A stretch of 64,000 bases of DNA from NCBI RefSeq assembly GCF_014230315.1, contig NZ_JACLAW010000004.1, positions 62,001 through 126,000 on the forward strand. Reading direction: 5' to 3'. Of the stretch, positions 44,813 to 53,608 are shown in pieces (within the stretch, counting starts at the first letter, position 1; every line of letters begins with the position of its first letter). The stretch is from Novosphingobium flavum (GTDB lineage: Bacteria; Pseudomonadota; Alphaproteobacteria; Sphingomonadales; Sphingomonadaceae). Both the position numbers and the translations under genes were made by a program. The notes under the pieces were generated by a model. That model was not told the DNA's origin and did no database searches. It worked only from the letters and a program-made list of their open reading frames with translations.

Positions 44813-46555
44813 TTAGCGGGCCAGCTTGAACACCCAGAGCATGCCGCCCTGGCTGATCTCCTTGAAGGTCTTGGCGACTTCGCCGCCCCACAGCGGAACG
44901 GCGCCGCCCCAGCCGCTCATCACCGCGACATATTGCTCGCCGTCCTGTTCCCAGGTGATCGGCGAGCCGACCACGCCCGAGCCGGTCTGGAACTTCCACA
45001 GTTCCTGGCCCGTCTTGGCGTCGAAGGCCTTGAGATAGCCTTCGGGCGTGCCGGTGAAGACGAGATTGCCGTGGGTGGTGAGCACGCCGCCCCACAGCGG
45101 CGCGGAGTTCTTGTATTCCCACACGATCTTGCCCGTGGCCGGGTCCATCGCGCGCAGGGCGCCGATGTGATCGTCGGCGATCGGCTTGATCGTGAAGCCG
45201 GCGCCGAGATAGGCCGCGCCCTTCTTGTAGGCGATCGGCTCGTTCCAGATGTCCATGCCCCAGTCGTTCGAGGGGATGTAGAACAGGCCGGTGTCCTTGG
45301 AATAGGCCATCGGCATCCAGTTCTTGCCGCCGAGGAACGAGGGACTGGCGAAGACCACCGAGCCCTTGTCGGCCCCGGCCGGGGCGCCGGGCCGGTTGGC
45401 GTCGACGTAGTTGGGCCGGCCGGTCTTGGCGTTGATCCCGTTGGCCCAGGTGGTCTGGGCGACGAACTTGCTGGCGCTGACGAACTTTCCGGTCACCCGG
45501 TCGAGCACGTAGAAATAGCCGTTGCGGTCGGCCTTGGCGCCGAGCTTCATCGGCTTGCCGCCGATCGTGGCGTCGAAGGGAATGAACTCGTTCACCCCGT
45601 CGAAGTCCCAGCCGTCGTGCGGGGTGGTCTGGTAGTGCCACTTGATCACGCCGCTATCGGCATCGACGGCGATGGTCGAGGAAGTGTAGAGATTGTCGCC
45701 AGGGCGCAGATGGCTGTTCCACGGGCCGGGGTTGCCGGTGCCCATGTAGATCAGGTTGGTGGCCGGATCGTAGGTTCCGCCCAGCCAGGTGGCGCCGCCG
45801 CCGGTCTTCCACAGGTCGCCCGGCCATGTGGCGTTGGTCTTGCCGGTGATCCCGTTGTCCTTGCCATTGAGGGAGCCCATGTTGCCCTCGATGGTGGGGC
45901 GCGACCAGATGAGCTCACCGGTATCGACGTTGTATGCGTTGACCGCGCCGGTGATGCCGAATTCACCGCCCGAATTGCCGTAGATCACCATGTTCTTGAC
46001 GATCAGCGGGGCCGCCGTGGCCGAATAGCCGGCGGTATAGTCGGCCATCTTCTTGTTCCACACGACCTTGCCAGTCTCACGGTTGAGCGCGATCAGGTGC
46101 GCGTCGAGCGTGGCGAAGACGATCTTGTCGCCGTGGATCGCGGCGCCGCGGTTGACCACGTCGCAGCAGGGCATGATCCCGTCGGGCAGGCGGGCGTTGT
46201 ATTCCCACTTCTTCTCGCCGGTGCGCGCATCGAAGGCGAAGACGCGCGAATAGGAGCCGGTCACGTAGATCATGCCGCCGTAGACGATCGGCTGGGCTTC
46301 CTGGCCGCGCTGCTTTTCGCCGCCGAGCGAGGCGGCAAAGGCCGGTACCAGCTTGGCGACATTGGCGGTGTTGACCTTGTCGAGCGAGCTGAAGCGCTGG
46401 CCCCAGGGGCCGAGGCCATAGCTGATCACGTCGCCCGGTGTGGCGGCGTCGTTGTCGATGTCCGTGCTGGTCGGTCCGGCCGCTGCGAGCGGGGTGCCGA
46501 CGAGGCTGGTGGCCGCCGCGAGCGTGCCGATGATCTGTGAGTAACGCCGCTTCAT
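44813..46555 (-). CDS. PQQ-dependent alcohol dehydrogenase, lanthanide-type signature
   Basis: A periplasmic quinoprotein that oxidises alcohols to aldehydes and passes electrons to cytochrome c. 580 residues: signal peptide (about 1-26) and an eight-bladed propeller without a C-terminal haem domain (type I). The vicinal disulfide Cys130-Cys131 ([10 protein letters not shown]) and metal ligands Glu198, Asn275 and catalytic Asp317 are present. Two residues after the catalytic Asp is Asp319 ([10 protein letters not shown]). This extra Asp is the mark of lanthanide-dependent enzymes (XoxF, PedH, ExaF). Calcium ethanol dehydrogenases have Ser/Thr there and MxaF has Ala. Gene neighbours support an ethanol or short-alcohol substrate. 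Confidence 0.93.
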   Translation of the reverse strand: MKRRYSQIIGTLAAATSLVGTPLAAAGPTSTDIDNDAATPGDVISYGLGPWGQRFSSLDKVNTANVAKLVPAFAASLGGEKQRGQEAQPIVYGGMIYVTGSYSRVFAFDARTGEKKWEYNARLPDGIMPCCDVVNRGAAIHGDKIVFATLDAHLIALNRETGKVVWNKKMADYTAGYSATAAPLIVKNMVIYGNSGGEFGITGAVNAYNVDTGELIWSRPTIEGNMGSLNGKDNGITGKTNATWPGDLWKTGGGATWLGGTYDPATNLIYMGTGNPGPWNSHLRPGDNLYTSSTIAVDADSGVIKWHYQTTPHDGWDFDGVNEFIPFDATIGGKPMKLGAKADRNGYFYVLDRVTGKFVSASKFVAQTTWANGINAKTGRPNYVDANRPGAPAGADKGSVVFASPSFLGGKNWMPMAYSKDTGLFYIPSNDWGMDIWNEPIAYKKGAAYLGAGFTIKPIADDHIGALRAMDPATGKIVWEYKNSAPLWGGVLTTHGNLVFTGTPEGYLKAFDAKTGQELWKFQTGSGVVGSPITWEQDGEQYVAVMSGWGGAVPLWGGEVAKTFKEISQGGMLWVFKLAR

Positions 46556-46659
46556 CCTGTCCCTCCATTGTTGGGGTCTGCCGCCGGGGTTGATGCCTGC
46601 GGGAAGTTCCCCCCTCTGCCCCGGTCGCTGGGAGGCAGCCTAGACCCGGGGGCGGGGCG

Positions 46660-46675
46660 GGCAATTGCACCTTGG
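46660..46675 (-). promoter_or_regulatory. Putative exa-locus operator, alcohol dehydrogenase copy
   Basis: CCAAGGTGCAATTGCC on the minus strand, 104 bases before the dehydrogenase start. It is the closest match to the shared consensus CCAARGTSCAATWKSS. Confidence 0.55.
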
Positions 46676-46735
46676 GATGAGGCGGGGCGGGGAAAATGCT
46701 GCGCAGCACGGGTGCGGCGCGGGCACGGGGGTTCG

Positions 46736-46763
46736 GGGGATATCGGTCGCAGTCGATATCCCC
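46736..46763. promoter_or_regulatory. Perfect inverted repeat upstream of the alcohol dehydrogenase
   Basis: Perfect 10-base arms GGGGATATCG (46736-46745) and CGATATCCCC (46754-46763) around 8 bases, 180 bases before the dehydrogenase. There is no T-run on the minus strand, so a second regulator site is more likely than a terminator for the preceding binding-protein gene. Confidence 0.45.
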
Positions 46764-46818
46764 GTCCCCCTGTTGTCACGCCGGCGATCGGGCCCGGTGT
46801 GCGGTCAGCCCAAGGCGT

Positions 46819-47715
46819 TCAGCCCTGCGGCTGGGCCGCCATGGCCGGGCGCCATTCGACCCCGTGACGTGAGAAGATTGCCTTGAGGCGCCCGCTGGCG
46901 ATCATCGCGTCGATCGCATCCTCGAGCGCGGAGCCGAGGGTGCGCGAGTTTTCCTTGACCGCGAGGCCGATGTCCCAGCCGGGCGAAAGCATCATCGGCA
47001 GGGCAGACTTGCGGACCTGGATTCCCGCCCCCGGATGATCGGCAACGGCAGCCTCGATCTGCGCGGTGGTCGCCACGGCGAAGTCGGCGCGGCCCTCGGC
47101 CAGTGCGCTCACCGCGCCGTAGCCGGTGGAGAGATGGACGAGATCCCTGGCCAGAACCCCGCCGGCATGGCCGAGCAGGTAGAAATCGGGGATCGAGGCG
47201 AGTTCGACCGCGACCGGGCGGCCCTTGAAGCTGGCCGGCATCGCCTCGCAGTTGCCGCCGCGCGAACAGGCGGCGCCGAAGCTTTCGCGGCAATAGGGGG
47301 CGAGGAAGAAGACGTTGTCCTCCTGCCGGATGATCGCCCGGTCGAAGGGCACGTGCAGCATGACGTCGCAGGGCTTGAAGCCGAGCAGGCCGCCGCGCCA
47401 GACGACGTTGCGCAGGTCGTCGGACAGGTCCTCGCCGGCGGCGAACAGCACGATGTCGGCGCGCAGGCCCAGCGTTTCGGCGAGGGCGCGGGCGAGGTCG
47501 GCGTCGATCCCGGCGGGCTGGCCCCCATTGCTGGACGGGTCTTCCCACGACCATGGCCGGTTGTCGGCATAGAGCCCGACGCGCAGCACGCCGAGTTCCT
47601 TCACTTTCTCGAGCGGCGCGGCGCCGAGGCGCGCGGGGCCGAACGCGGTGGACAGGCCCAGCGTGCCCGCCGCGGCGGCAAGGCCCTTTAGCAGGGACCG
47701 GCGATCCCGGGCCAT
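46819..47715 (-). CDS. Quinoprotein-associated periplasmic substrate-binding protein
   Basis: A 298-residue exported protein with a Tat-like signal (RRSLLKGLAAAAG) and a type II periplasmic-binding fold. It resembles the MxaJ/XoxJ group of proteins encoded beside quinoprotein dehydrogenases, which are thought to help maturation or activation of the dehydrogenase rather than transport. No ABC permease is nearby. Four cysteines (PCDVM, YCRESFGAACSRGGNCEA) suggest disulfides. It starts 4 bases after the cytochrome stop, so the two are cotranscribed. The longer upstream reading overlaps the cytochrome gene and is rejected. Confidence 0.85.
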   Translation of the reverse strand: MARDRRSLLKGLAAAAGTLGLSTAFGPARLGAAPLEKVKELGVLRVGLYADNRPWSWEDPSSNGGQPAGIDADLARALAETLGLRADIVLFAAGEDLSDDLRNVVWRGGLLGFKPCDVMLHVPFDRAIIRQEDNVFFLAPYCRESFGAACSRGGNCEAMPASFKGRPVAVELASIPDFYLLGHAGGVLARDLVHLSTGYGAVSALAEGRADFAVATTAQIEAAVADHPGAGIQVRKSALPMMLSPGWDIGLAVKENSRTLGSALEDAIDAMIASGRLKAIFSRHGVEWRPAMAAQPQG

Positions 47716-47719
47716 GGGA

Positions 47720-48163
47720 TCAATCGTCCGTGTGCTTGGTTTCGAGCCAGGCGCGGATCGCCCAGCCCGCCTTCTGGCCGAGGACCTCGCCCATCGGCGG
47801 CATGTAGACCTTGCCGTCGCGGCTGGAGCCGTGGCGGAAGCGCTGGATGAACCACTCGTCGCCGGAATCGCCGAGCTCGAGGTAGCGCAGGTCCGGCGCG
47901 ATGCCGCCCGAGATCGCCTCGATCCCGTGGCAGCGCGCGCAGTTCTGGTTGTAGGCGGATTCACCGATCTTGATTGCCGCGGCATTGCCCTTGTAGGGGT
48001 CGCGCTCGATCCAGGCGTCGTTGCCGCCGGTAATGTCGGGCAGGGCCGTGGTGTCGACCGCCTGCGGGGTGACATTGCCATGGGCCTGAAGGTTGCCGGC
48101 AAGCGAAAGCATCAGGGTGCTGGCGGCCGCGACCAGCGCCGCTCGGCCAAGGGTGATGGTCAT
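47720..48163 (-). CDS. pedF: Cytochrome c-550, PedF/ExaB-like
   Basis: A 147-residue periplasmic cytochrome c with signal peptide (about 1-27) and one haem motif Cys75-Ala-Arg-Cys78-His79. The likely axial Met is in VYMPPMG (about 124-127). It should take electrons from the quinoprotein alcohol dehydrogenase and feed the terminal oxidase chain. It is first of a two-gene unit with the binding protein and shares a divergent promoter region with the propeller gene. Confidence 0.88.
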   Translation of the reverse strand: MTITLGRAALVAAASTLMLSLAGNLQAHGNVTPQAVDTTALPDITGGNDAWIERDPYKGNAAAIKIGESAYNQNCARCHGIEAISGGIAPDLRYLELGDSGDEWFIQRFRHGSSRDGKVYMPPMGEVLGQKAGWAIRAWLETKHTDD

Positions 48164-48243
48164 GTCAGGTCATCCTCTGCGACTTTGCGGGGATTCCCGG
48201 TCCCCGATTGACTCACTGGATAACGGGCGCGGCGCCCACCAAC

Positions 48244-48280
48244 CAATTGGACCATGGTACAAGACCAAGGTGCCATTTCG
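48244..48280. promoter_or_regulatory. Paired putative operators in the cytochrome/propeller divergent gap
   Basis: Two copies of the locus motif in opposite directions. CCATGGTCCAATTG reads toward the cytochrome gene (48257-48244, minus strand), and CCAAGGTGCCATTTCG reads toward the propeller gene (48265-48280, plus strand). Each divergent gene thus has a copy facing it. Confidence 0.6.
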
Positions 48281-48311
48281 CCGCGCGGCGATTGGACATA
48301 GTTTCGTGGCC

Positions 48312-49319
48312 ATGATGGAACGAAGCCTGAAAATCGCCGTGCCGCTTGCCACGCTTGTTGCGGGGCTTGCTGCGCTCGCCGCGCCCGCAGCATGGGCACA
48401 GGACGGGCCCCCGGCCGCGCGCGCCTATGTCAGCAACGAGCGGTCCTCGACCGTGACCGTGGTCGATCTTTCCAGCGGCAAGGCCGTGGCCGAATGGCCC
48501 GTGGGCAAGCGTCCGCGCGGCATCGCCATGACCCGCGACGGCAAGTACCTGCTGATCTGCGCCAGCGCGGACAATGCGGTGGAGGTGCGCGATCCGGCGA
48601 CCGGGGCGCTCGTCGCCACGCTGCCCTCGGGCGCGGACCCGGAGCAGTTCTACCCCGCGCTGGGCGGCCAGCTGCTGTTTGTCGCCAACGAGGATGACGC
48701 GGCGGTAACCGCGATCGACCTCGCCGCGCGGCGGGTGGCGTGGCAGGTCGCGGTCGGCAAGGAGCCGGAAGGCATCGCCGAGAGCCCGGACGGCAAGTGG
48801 TTGCTGGTAACCAGCGAGGAGGACAATGCCGTGGCCTGGATCGACCTTGCCGCGCGCAAGGTGATCGAGGAGATGCCGACCGACGCGCGCCCGCGCCATA
48901 TCGAGTTCGAGCCGTCCGGCGCGCGGGTGTGGATCGCGGCGGAGATGGGCGGGACGGTCCATGTGGTCGATGTCGCAACGCGGGCGGCGGCGCGGACCAT
49001 CGCGTTTCACCCGCCGGGGGTGGCCTCCTACAAGGTCATGCCCTGCGGCATCCGCTTCACGCCCGATGGCCGGACCGCGCTGGTGGCGCTGGGGCGGGCC
49101 AACATGGTCGCCGTGGTCGACGCGGAAAGCGGGACGGTGCGCGGCTATGTGCCGGTGGGCGAGCGGCCGTGGCACCTCGCGGTGCTGCCCGGCGGCACCA
49201 TGGCGCTGGTCGCCAACGGGGTGAGCGACAACCTTTCGCTGATCGACATCGCGGCGATGAAGGTCACCGCGACGGTCCCCGCCGGCGAGGGGCCGTGGGG
49301 CGTCGCCATCAGGAACTGA
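48312..49319 (+). CDS. YVTN beta-propeller protein of PQQ-dependent catabolism
   Basis: A 335-residue exported protein with signal peptide (about 1-29, ending AWAQD) and about seven blades of the YVTN type, with recurring units such as AYVSNERSSTVTVVDLSSGK and IAMTRDGKYLLICA. The family is typically encoded with PQQ dehydrogenases; its role (scaffold, metal or PQQ handling) is not settled. Two consecutive ATGs (48312 and 48315) can start it. It is the first gene of the rightward part of the locus. Confidence 0.88.
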   Translation: MMERSLKIAVPLATLVAGLAALAAPAAWAQDGPPAARAYVSNERSSTVTVVDLSSGKAVAEWPVGKRPRGIAMTRDGKYLLICASADNAVEVRDPATGALVATLPSGADPEQFYPALGGQLLFVANEDDAAVTAIDLAARRVAWQVAVGKEPEGIAESPDGKWLLVTSEEDNAVAWIDLAARKVIEEMPTDARPRHIEFEPSGARVWIAAEMGGTVHVVDVATRAAARTIAFHPPGVASYKVMPCGIRFTPDGRTALVALGRANMVAVVDAESGTVRGYVPVGERPWHLAVLPGGTMALVANGVSDNLSLIDIAAMKVTATVPAGEGPWGVAIRN

Positions 49320-49360
49320 CGTCCGCGTTTTCGCGGCCATTCCACGAAAATTTCCCAAGG

Positions 49361-49398
49361 CAATTGGTCCAAAGGACAACAACCAAAGTCCAATATCG
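49361..49398. promoter_or_regulatory. Putative exa-locus operator pair before the porin gene
   Basis: CAATTGGTCCAAAGG (inverted, diverged copy) at 49361 and CCAAAGTCCAATATCG (direct copy) at 49383-49398. Spacing is almost the same as in the cytochrome/propeller gap. The direct copy ends 73 bases before the porin start. Confidence 0.55.
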
Positions 49399-49471
49399 CG
49401 GCTTCGCGCTGCGCAGCATGCTCCCCCCAGTCGCAGGACAGACGACACCTGAAAATGAAGGGGGAAGGATC

Positions 49472-50866
49472 ATGTTTTCGCGCATCTTGCTGCGCAGTTC
49501 CGTTGCGCTCGGCGTACTTGCGGCAACGGCCGCGCCCGCGCTTGCCGGCACCAGCGAGGCCCTGCTGCTTAGGCTGCATGAAAAGGGCATCCTCACCACC
49601 GAGGAATACCAGGCCCTGCTGGCTCAGGAACGGGCCGAGCAGGCAGCGCCGCCGCCGGCCGCGTCCGGCGCCGCCGGGAACGCGGACACGAGCCGCTTCG
49701 TGCGGATGACCGAGAGCGGCATCGGGCTCGAGGTCGGGCCGGCCACGATCAAGTTCGGCGGCTCGGTCAACGGTTTCTACGTGCACGACAATCCCGGCAC
49801 GCCCTCGGCCACGACTGCGGTGACCGGCGGCATCGCCAGCGTCGGCACCAAGAACTCCAGCGCGGTCCGCAACGGCCTGCTGCCGGGCTTCCTCACCGTC
49901 TCGGTCTCGACCAAGCAGGAAGGCTGGGACATCGGCGCCTTCTTCGGCATGTATCCGGGGATCAACTCGGCCGCATGGGGCACGCTGGGCGCCAACAACG
50001 GCGGGCAGCCGACCGCGCTGGCCACAGCCGGGATCGACTTTCGCCAGACCTACCTGACCTTCGGCAAGCCGGGCTTCGGCACGATCAAGATCGGCCGCGA
50101 CATCGGCCTGTTCGGTTCGGAGGCGATCCTGAACGACATCACCCTGCTGTCGTCGGGCGCGCCGGGCGGGAACGTCGCGCCGGCCAACACCACCCTCGGG
50201 CGGATCGGCAGCGGCTACATCTACACCGACTTCCAGCCGCAGATCACCTATTCCTCGCCCAAGTTCGGCGGGGCGCAGTTCTCGGCCGGGGTGTTCCAGC
50301 CGCTCTCGTCGTTGACCGGGCCCGCCCAGGGCAACGGCTCACCGGGCTTCCAGGCCAAGCTGACCCATGACGGCAATTTCGGCGGCGTCGCCACGCACCT
50401 GTGGGTTTCGGGCGTGACCCAGAAGCACGACATGGTGGCCGGCGGCAGCTTTACCGGGCAGGGGATCGACTTTGGCGGCAAGGTGACGGTCGGCCCGGTC
50501 GCGCTGACCGGATATTACTACACCGCCAAGGGCCTCGGCACGACCGTGTTCGGCCTGTTCGATACCGATGTCTTCGGCAATCCGCGCAAGAGCCACGGTT
50601 TCTACGCCCAGGCGCTGGCCACGTTCGGCAAGCTGGCGGTGGGCGGCAGCTACGGCGAATCCTCGCTTCGCCATGCCAATGCCGCCGATGCTCTTGCCAA
50701 TCCCAACCTCGTCCGGGTCAATTCGAGCTATGTCGGACAGGTCCGCTACAACCTGACCAGCTGGGTGACGCTGATCAGCGAGTACATCCATTCGAAGTCG
50801 GTGGCTCACTCCGGCAACCGTGCCGAGAGCGATGCCGTGGCTGTGGGCGGGATCCTGTTCTTCTGA
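49472..50866 (+). CDS. Outer-membrane porin
   Basis: A 464-residue outer-membrane beta-barrel protein. After the signal peptide (about 1-26), a short helical segment with a SHOCT-like motif (LHEKGILTTEEYQALLAQE) precedes a barrel with many alternating aromatic strands and a terminal Phe (GGILFF). It probably admits the alcohol or other substrates of the locus. GGGGAAGG stands 4 bases before the ATG at 49472; longer in-frame reading is not homologous. The upstream operator pair ties it to alcohol-locus control. Confidence 0.83.
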   Translation: MFSRILLRSSVALGVLAATAAPALAGTSEALLLRLHEKGILTTEEYQALLAQERAEQAAPPPAASGAAGNADTSRFVRMTESGIGLEVGPATIKFGGSVNGFYVHDNPGTPSATTAVTGGIASVGTKNSSAVRNGLLPGFLTVSVSTKQEGWDIGAFFGMYPGINSAAWGTLGANNGGQPTALATAGIDFRQTYLTFGKPGFGTIKIGRDIGLFGSEAILNDITLLSSGAPGGNVAPANTTLGRIGSGYIYTDFQPQITYSSPKFGGAQFSAGVFQPLSSLTGPAQGNGSPGFQAKLTHDGNFGGVATHLWVSGVTQKHDMVAGGSFTGQGIDFGGKVTVGPVALTGYYYTAKGLGTTVFGLFDTDVFGNPRKSHGFYAQALATFGKLAVGGSYGESSLRHANAADALANPNLVRVNSSYVGQVRYNLTSWVTLISEYIHSKSVAHSGNRAESDAVAVGGILFF

Positions 50867-50959
50867 TCCGCCCGGGACCGGCTTCCGGCGTCCCTGCCCA
50901 TCCGTGGGGCGCCGGAAGCCTTCCCGCCAGTTTTCATGTCACCGTTGAGGTCGCAGCAT

Positions 50960-53023
50960 ATGGTTGACACTTTCCTTGCCGCCGGGCGCCGCGCCCGGAC
51001 CACCCGCGCCTTCGTGCTGCCCCTGTCACTCGCCGCCGCGCTGCCCTGTTGCGCGCACGCGGCGGAAGGCGATGCCGCGGCCGAGGCCGATGCGGCAGGG
51101 CGCGAGATCGTCGTTTCCGGGCAGGGCCTGGCCGAGACGGCGGGCACCACCGCCTACTCCACCACCGAGATCGGGCGCGAGGCACTGACCGCGACCGCAT
51201 CCGACCGGATCGAGGACGCGCTATCCTCGATTGCCGGGTTCCAGCAGTTCCGCCGTTCGGACAGCCGCTCGTCGAACCCATCAGCCCAAGGCGCTACCCT
51301 GCGCGCGCTGGGCGGCAATGCCTCGAGCCGGACGCTGGTCCTGCTCGACGGGGTGCCGATGGCCGATCCGTTCTTCGGTTATATCCCCTATTCCGCGCTC
51401 AGCCCTGAGACCCTGCGGGCAGCGCGGGTGACGCGGGGCGGCGGTTCGGGCCCGTTCGGCGCCGGAGCGCTTTCGGGCACGATCGCGCTGGAGAGCGCCG
51501 GGCCGGACCAGCTTGGCCTCGCCTCCGCCGGTCTGTTTGTGAACCAGCGCGGCGAGACTTCGGCCAGCGCCGCCCTGGCGCCGCGGCTGGGGTCGGGGTT
51601 CTTCGTCCTGTCCGGGCGCTGGGACCGGGGCGAAGGCTTCTGGACCACGCCGGCCAGCCAGCGCGTGGCCGCCAGCGTGCCGGCGCGCTTCGCCTCGTGG
51701 TCGGCCGGGCTGCGCGCCGCCGCGCCGCTTTCGGGCAGCATGGAGATCCAGACACGCGCCCTGGTCTTTCGGGACAACCGGACCCTGCGTTTCGCCGGGG
51801 CCGACAGCGCCAGCGAGGGGCAGGACTTCAGCCTGCGCCTCGTCGGCCGGGGGCGCTGGCAGTTCGACCTGCTGGGCAGCGTGCAACTGCGCAATTTCAG
51901 CAGCGTGACGGTCTCATCCTCGACCTTCAAGCCGGTGCTTGATCAGTACAAGACCCCCTCGAGCGGGCTGGGCGGGAAGCTGGAAGTGCGCCCGCCGCTC
52001 GGCGCCGGGCTGGGGCTGCGGCTGGGCGCGGACTGGCGCCGGGCGGATGGCGCGGCGCGCGAGAACGCGATCAATGCCGCCGGGGCGATCAGCGCGCGGC
52101 GGCAGGCGGGGGGCGTCAACAGCGATGCTGGCCTTTATGCGGACGGGGACTGGACGCTGGGCGGGCTGGTGCTGACCGGCGGGCTGCGCGCCGACCGCAC
52201 CCGCGTGGCCGGCGGCTATTACGAGGTCCGCGACGGCGCGGGCGCGCTCACCAGCCGGACCGCCTATGCCGACCGCAGCGAATGGACCGCGACCTGGCGG
52301 GCGGGGGCGCTGGTTCACGCCGGGGCGATGATCGATCTGCGCGCGGCGGCCTATACCGGCCTGCGCCAGCCGACGTTGAACGAACTCTACCGCCCGTTCA
52401 GCGTGTTCCCGGTGACGACCCAGGCCAATGCGGCGCTGCGCAACGAGCGGCTGCGCGGCTACGAGGCGGGGTTGGACTTTACTCCGGCGAAGGACGTGCG
52501 GCTGAGCCTAACGATCTTCGACAATGAGATCCGCGATGCGATCGCCAATGTCACCATCGGCACCAACCTGCGCCAGCGCCAGAACGTGGGCATGATCCAG
52601 TCGCGCGGGGTCGAGGTGAGCGCTCATGCCGCGCGGGGGGCCTTGCGGCTCGATGCCTCGCTCGCGTGGAGCGATGCGGAACTGCGCAATGGCGCCGCCT
52701 CGCCGCTGACCGGGATGCGGCCCGCGCAGACGCCCGCTTTCGCCGCTTCGGCAACCGTGGGCCTGGTGCCGGCCGAGGGCTGGCTGCTCTCGGCGACGCT
52801 GCACCATGTCGGCAGGCAGTTTGAGGACGACCTGCAGACTGACGTCCTGCCTGCAGCGACCACGCTCGATGCCTATGCCCGCATTCCGCTGGCGGGGCGC
52901 GCCAGCCTGGTGCTGCGCGCGGAAAACCTGTTCGACAAGGCCATAATAACCCGCAATCAGGGAGGTTCCATCGACCTTGGGGCGCCTCGTACGCTCTGGG
53001 CCGGCATCAACTGGAGCCTGTGA
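50960..53023 (+). CDS. TonB-dependent receptor 1
   Basis: A 687-residue outer-membrane receptor. The signal peptide ends near AHAAEG, the plug domain covers about 50-165 (IVVSGQGLAETAG, LVLLDGVPMADPF, GGGSGPFGAGALSGTIAL), and a 22-strand barrel follows. Such receptors import scarce metal chelates or cofactors using TonB energy. The ligand is unknown; its place beside a lanthanide-type dehydrogenase makes a metal chelate possible (inference). The cytochrome b561 gene starts 2 bases after its stop, so the two are coupled. An in-frame ATG at 50936 is an alternative start. Confidence 0.9.
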   Translation: MVDTFLAAGRRARTTRAFVLPLSLAAALPCCAHAAEGDAAAEADAAGREIVVSGQGLAETAGTTAYSTTEIGREALTATASDRIEDALSSIAGFQQFRRSDSRSSNPSAQGATLRALGGNASSRTLVLLDGVPMADPFFGYIPYSALSPETLRAARVTRGGGSGPFGAGALSGTIALESAGPDQLGLASAGLFVNQRGETSASAALAPRLGSGFFVLSGRWDRGEGFWTTPASQRVAASVPARFASWSAGLRAAAPLSGSMEIQTRALVFRDNRTLRFAGADSASEGQDFSLRLVGRGRWQFDLLGSVQLRNFSSVTVSSSTFKPVLDQYKTPSSGLGGKLEVRPPLGAGLGLRLGADWRRADGAARENAINAAGAISARRQAGGVNSDAGLYADGDWTLGGLVLTGGLRADRTRVAGGYYEVRDGAGALTSRTAYADRSEWTATWRAGALVHAGAMIDLRAAAYTGLRQPTLNELYRPFSVFPVTTQANAALRNERLRGYEAGLDFTPAKDVRLSLTIFDNEIRDAIANVTIGTNLRQRQNVGMIQSRGVEVSAHAARGALRLDASLAWSDAELRNGAASPLTGMRPAQTPAFAASATVGLVPAEGWLLSATLHHVGRQFEDDLQTDVLPAATTLDAYARIPLAGRASLVLRAENLFDKAIITRNQGGSIDLGAPRTLWAGINWSL

Positions 53024-53025
53024 CC

Positions 53026-53553
53026 ATGACGACTGGCCTCGATCTCAAATATGCCCTGCGCGCGCGGGTGCTGCACTGGACCATCGCGGCGCTGATCCTG
53101 TTCAACCTTGCCACGGGCCTGCTGCACGATCCGCTCGAGGACGTGATCAACCTGATCCCGGTGCACAAGTCGGTCGGGCTGACCGTGCTGGTGCTCTCGG
53201 TCCTGCGGCTGGCGCTGCGCCTGACCTGGACCGCGCCGCCCTATCCCGCGACCATGACGGCTTTCGAGGTGGGCGCGGCCCGGGCGGTGCACGCGGCGCT
53301 TTACCTCTTCATGGTGCTGATGCCGCTGAGCGGGTGGATCATGTCTTCGGCTGGCACCCGGCCGCTGGCATGGTTCGGCCTGTTCGACTGGCCGAAGCTG
53401 GCCGTCGTCAAGGACAGCGCGCTCCATGTCGCGGGGCGGGAGTTTCATGAAATCGGCGGCTGGGTCCTGCTGGTCCTCGCGCTGGGCCACATCGCGGCGG
53501 CGCTGCGCCATCACTTCGTGATCCGGGACGGGATACTGCGCCGGATGCTGTAG
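53026..53553 (+). CDS. Cytochrome b561-family membrane protein
   Basis: A 175-residue di-haem b-type cytochrome with four transmembrane helices. Candidate haem ligands sit in LHWTIAALIL (His17 region), IPVHKSVG, ARAVHAALYLF and LALGHIAAALRHH. It would pass electrons between quinones and periplasmic partners or a metal complex. It is translationally coupled to the receptor before it and 55 bases from the receptor after it. This recalls loci where a membrane reductase releases metal from an imported chelate (inference). Confidence 0.85.
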   Translation: MTTGLDLKYALRARVLHWTIAALILFNLATGLLHDPLEDVINLIPVHKSVGLTVLVLSVLRLALRLTWTAPPYPATMTAFEVGAARAVHAALYLFMVLMPLSGWIMSSAGTRPLAWFGLFDWPKLAVVKDSALHVAGREFHEIGGWVLLVLALGHIAAALRHHFVIRDGILRRML

Positions 53554-53608
53554 CACCCGGCCCCGCGGGGCCGGAAAGGAAGGCGCCGGAAGGGCGCGGG
53601 GGACGAGG

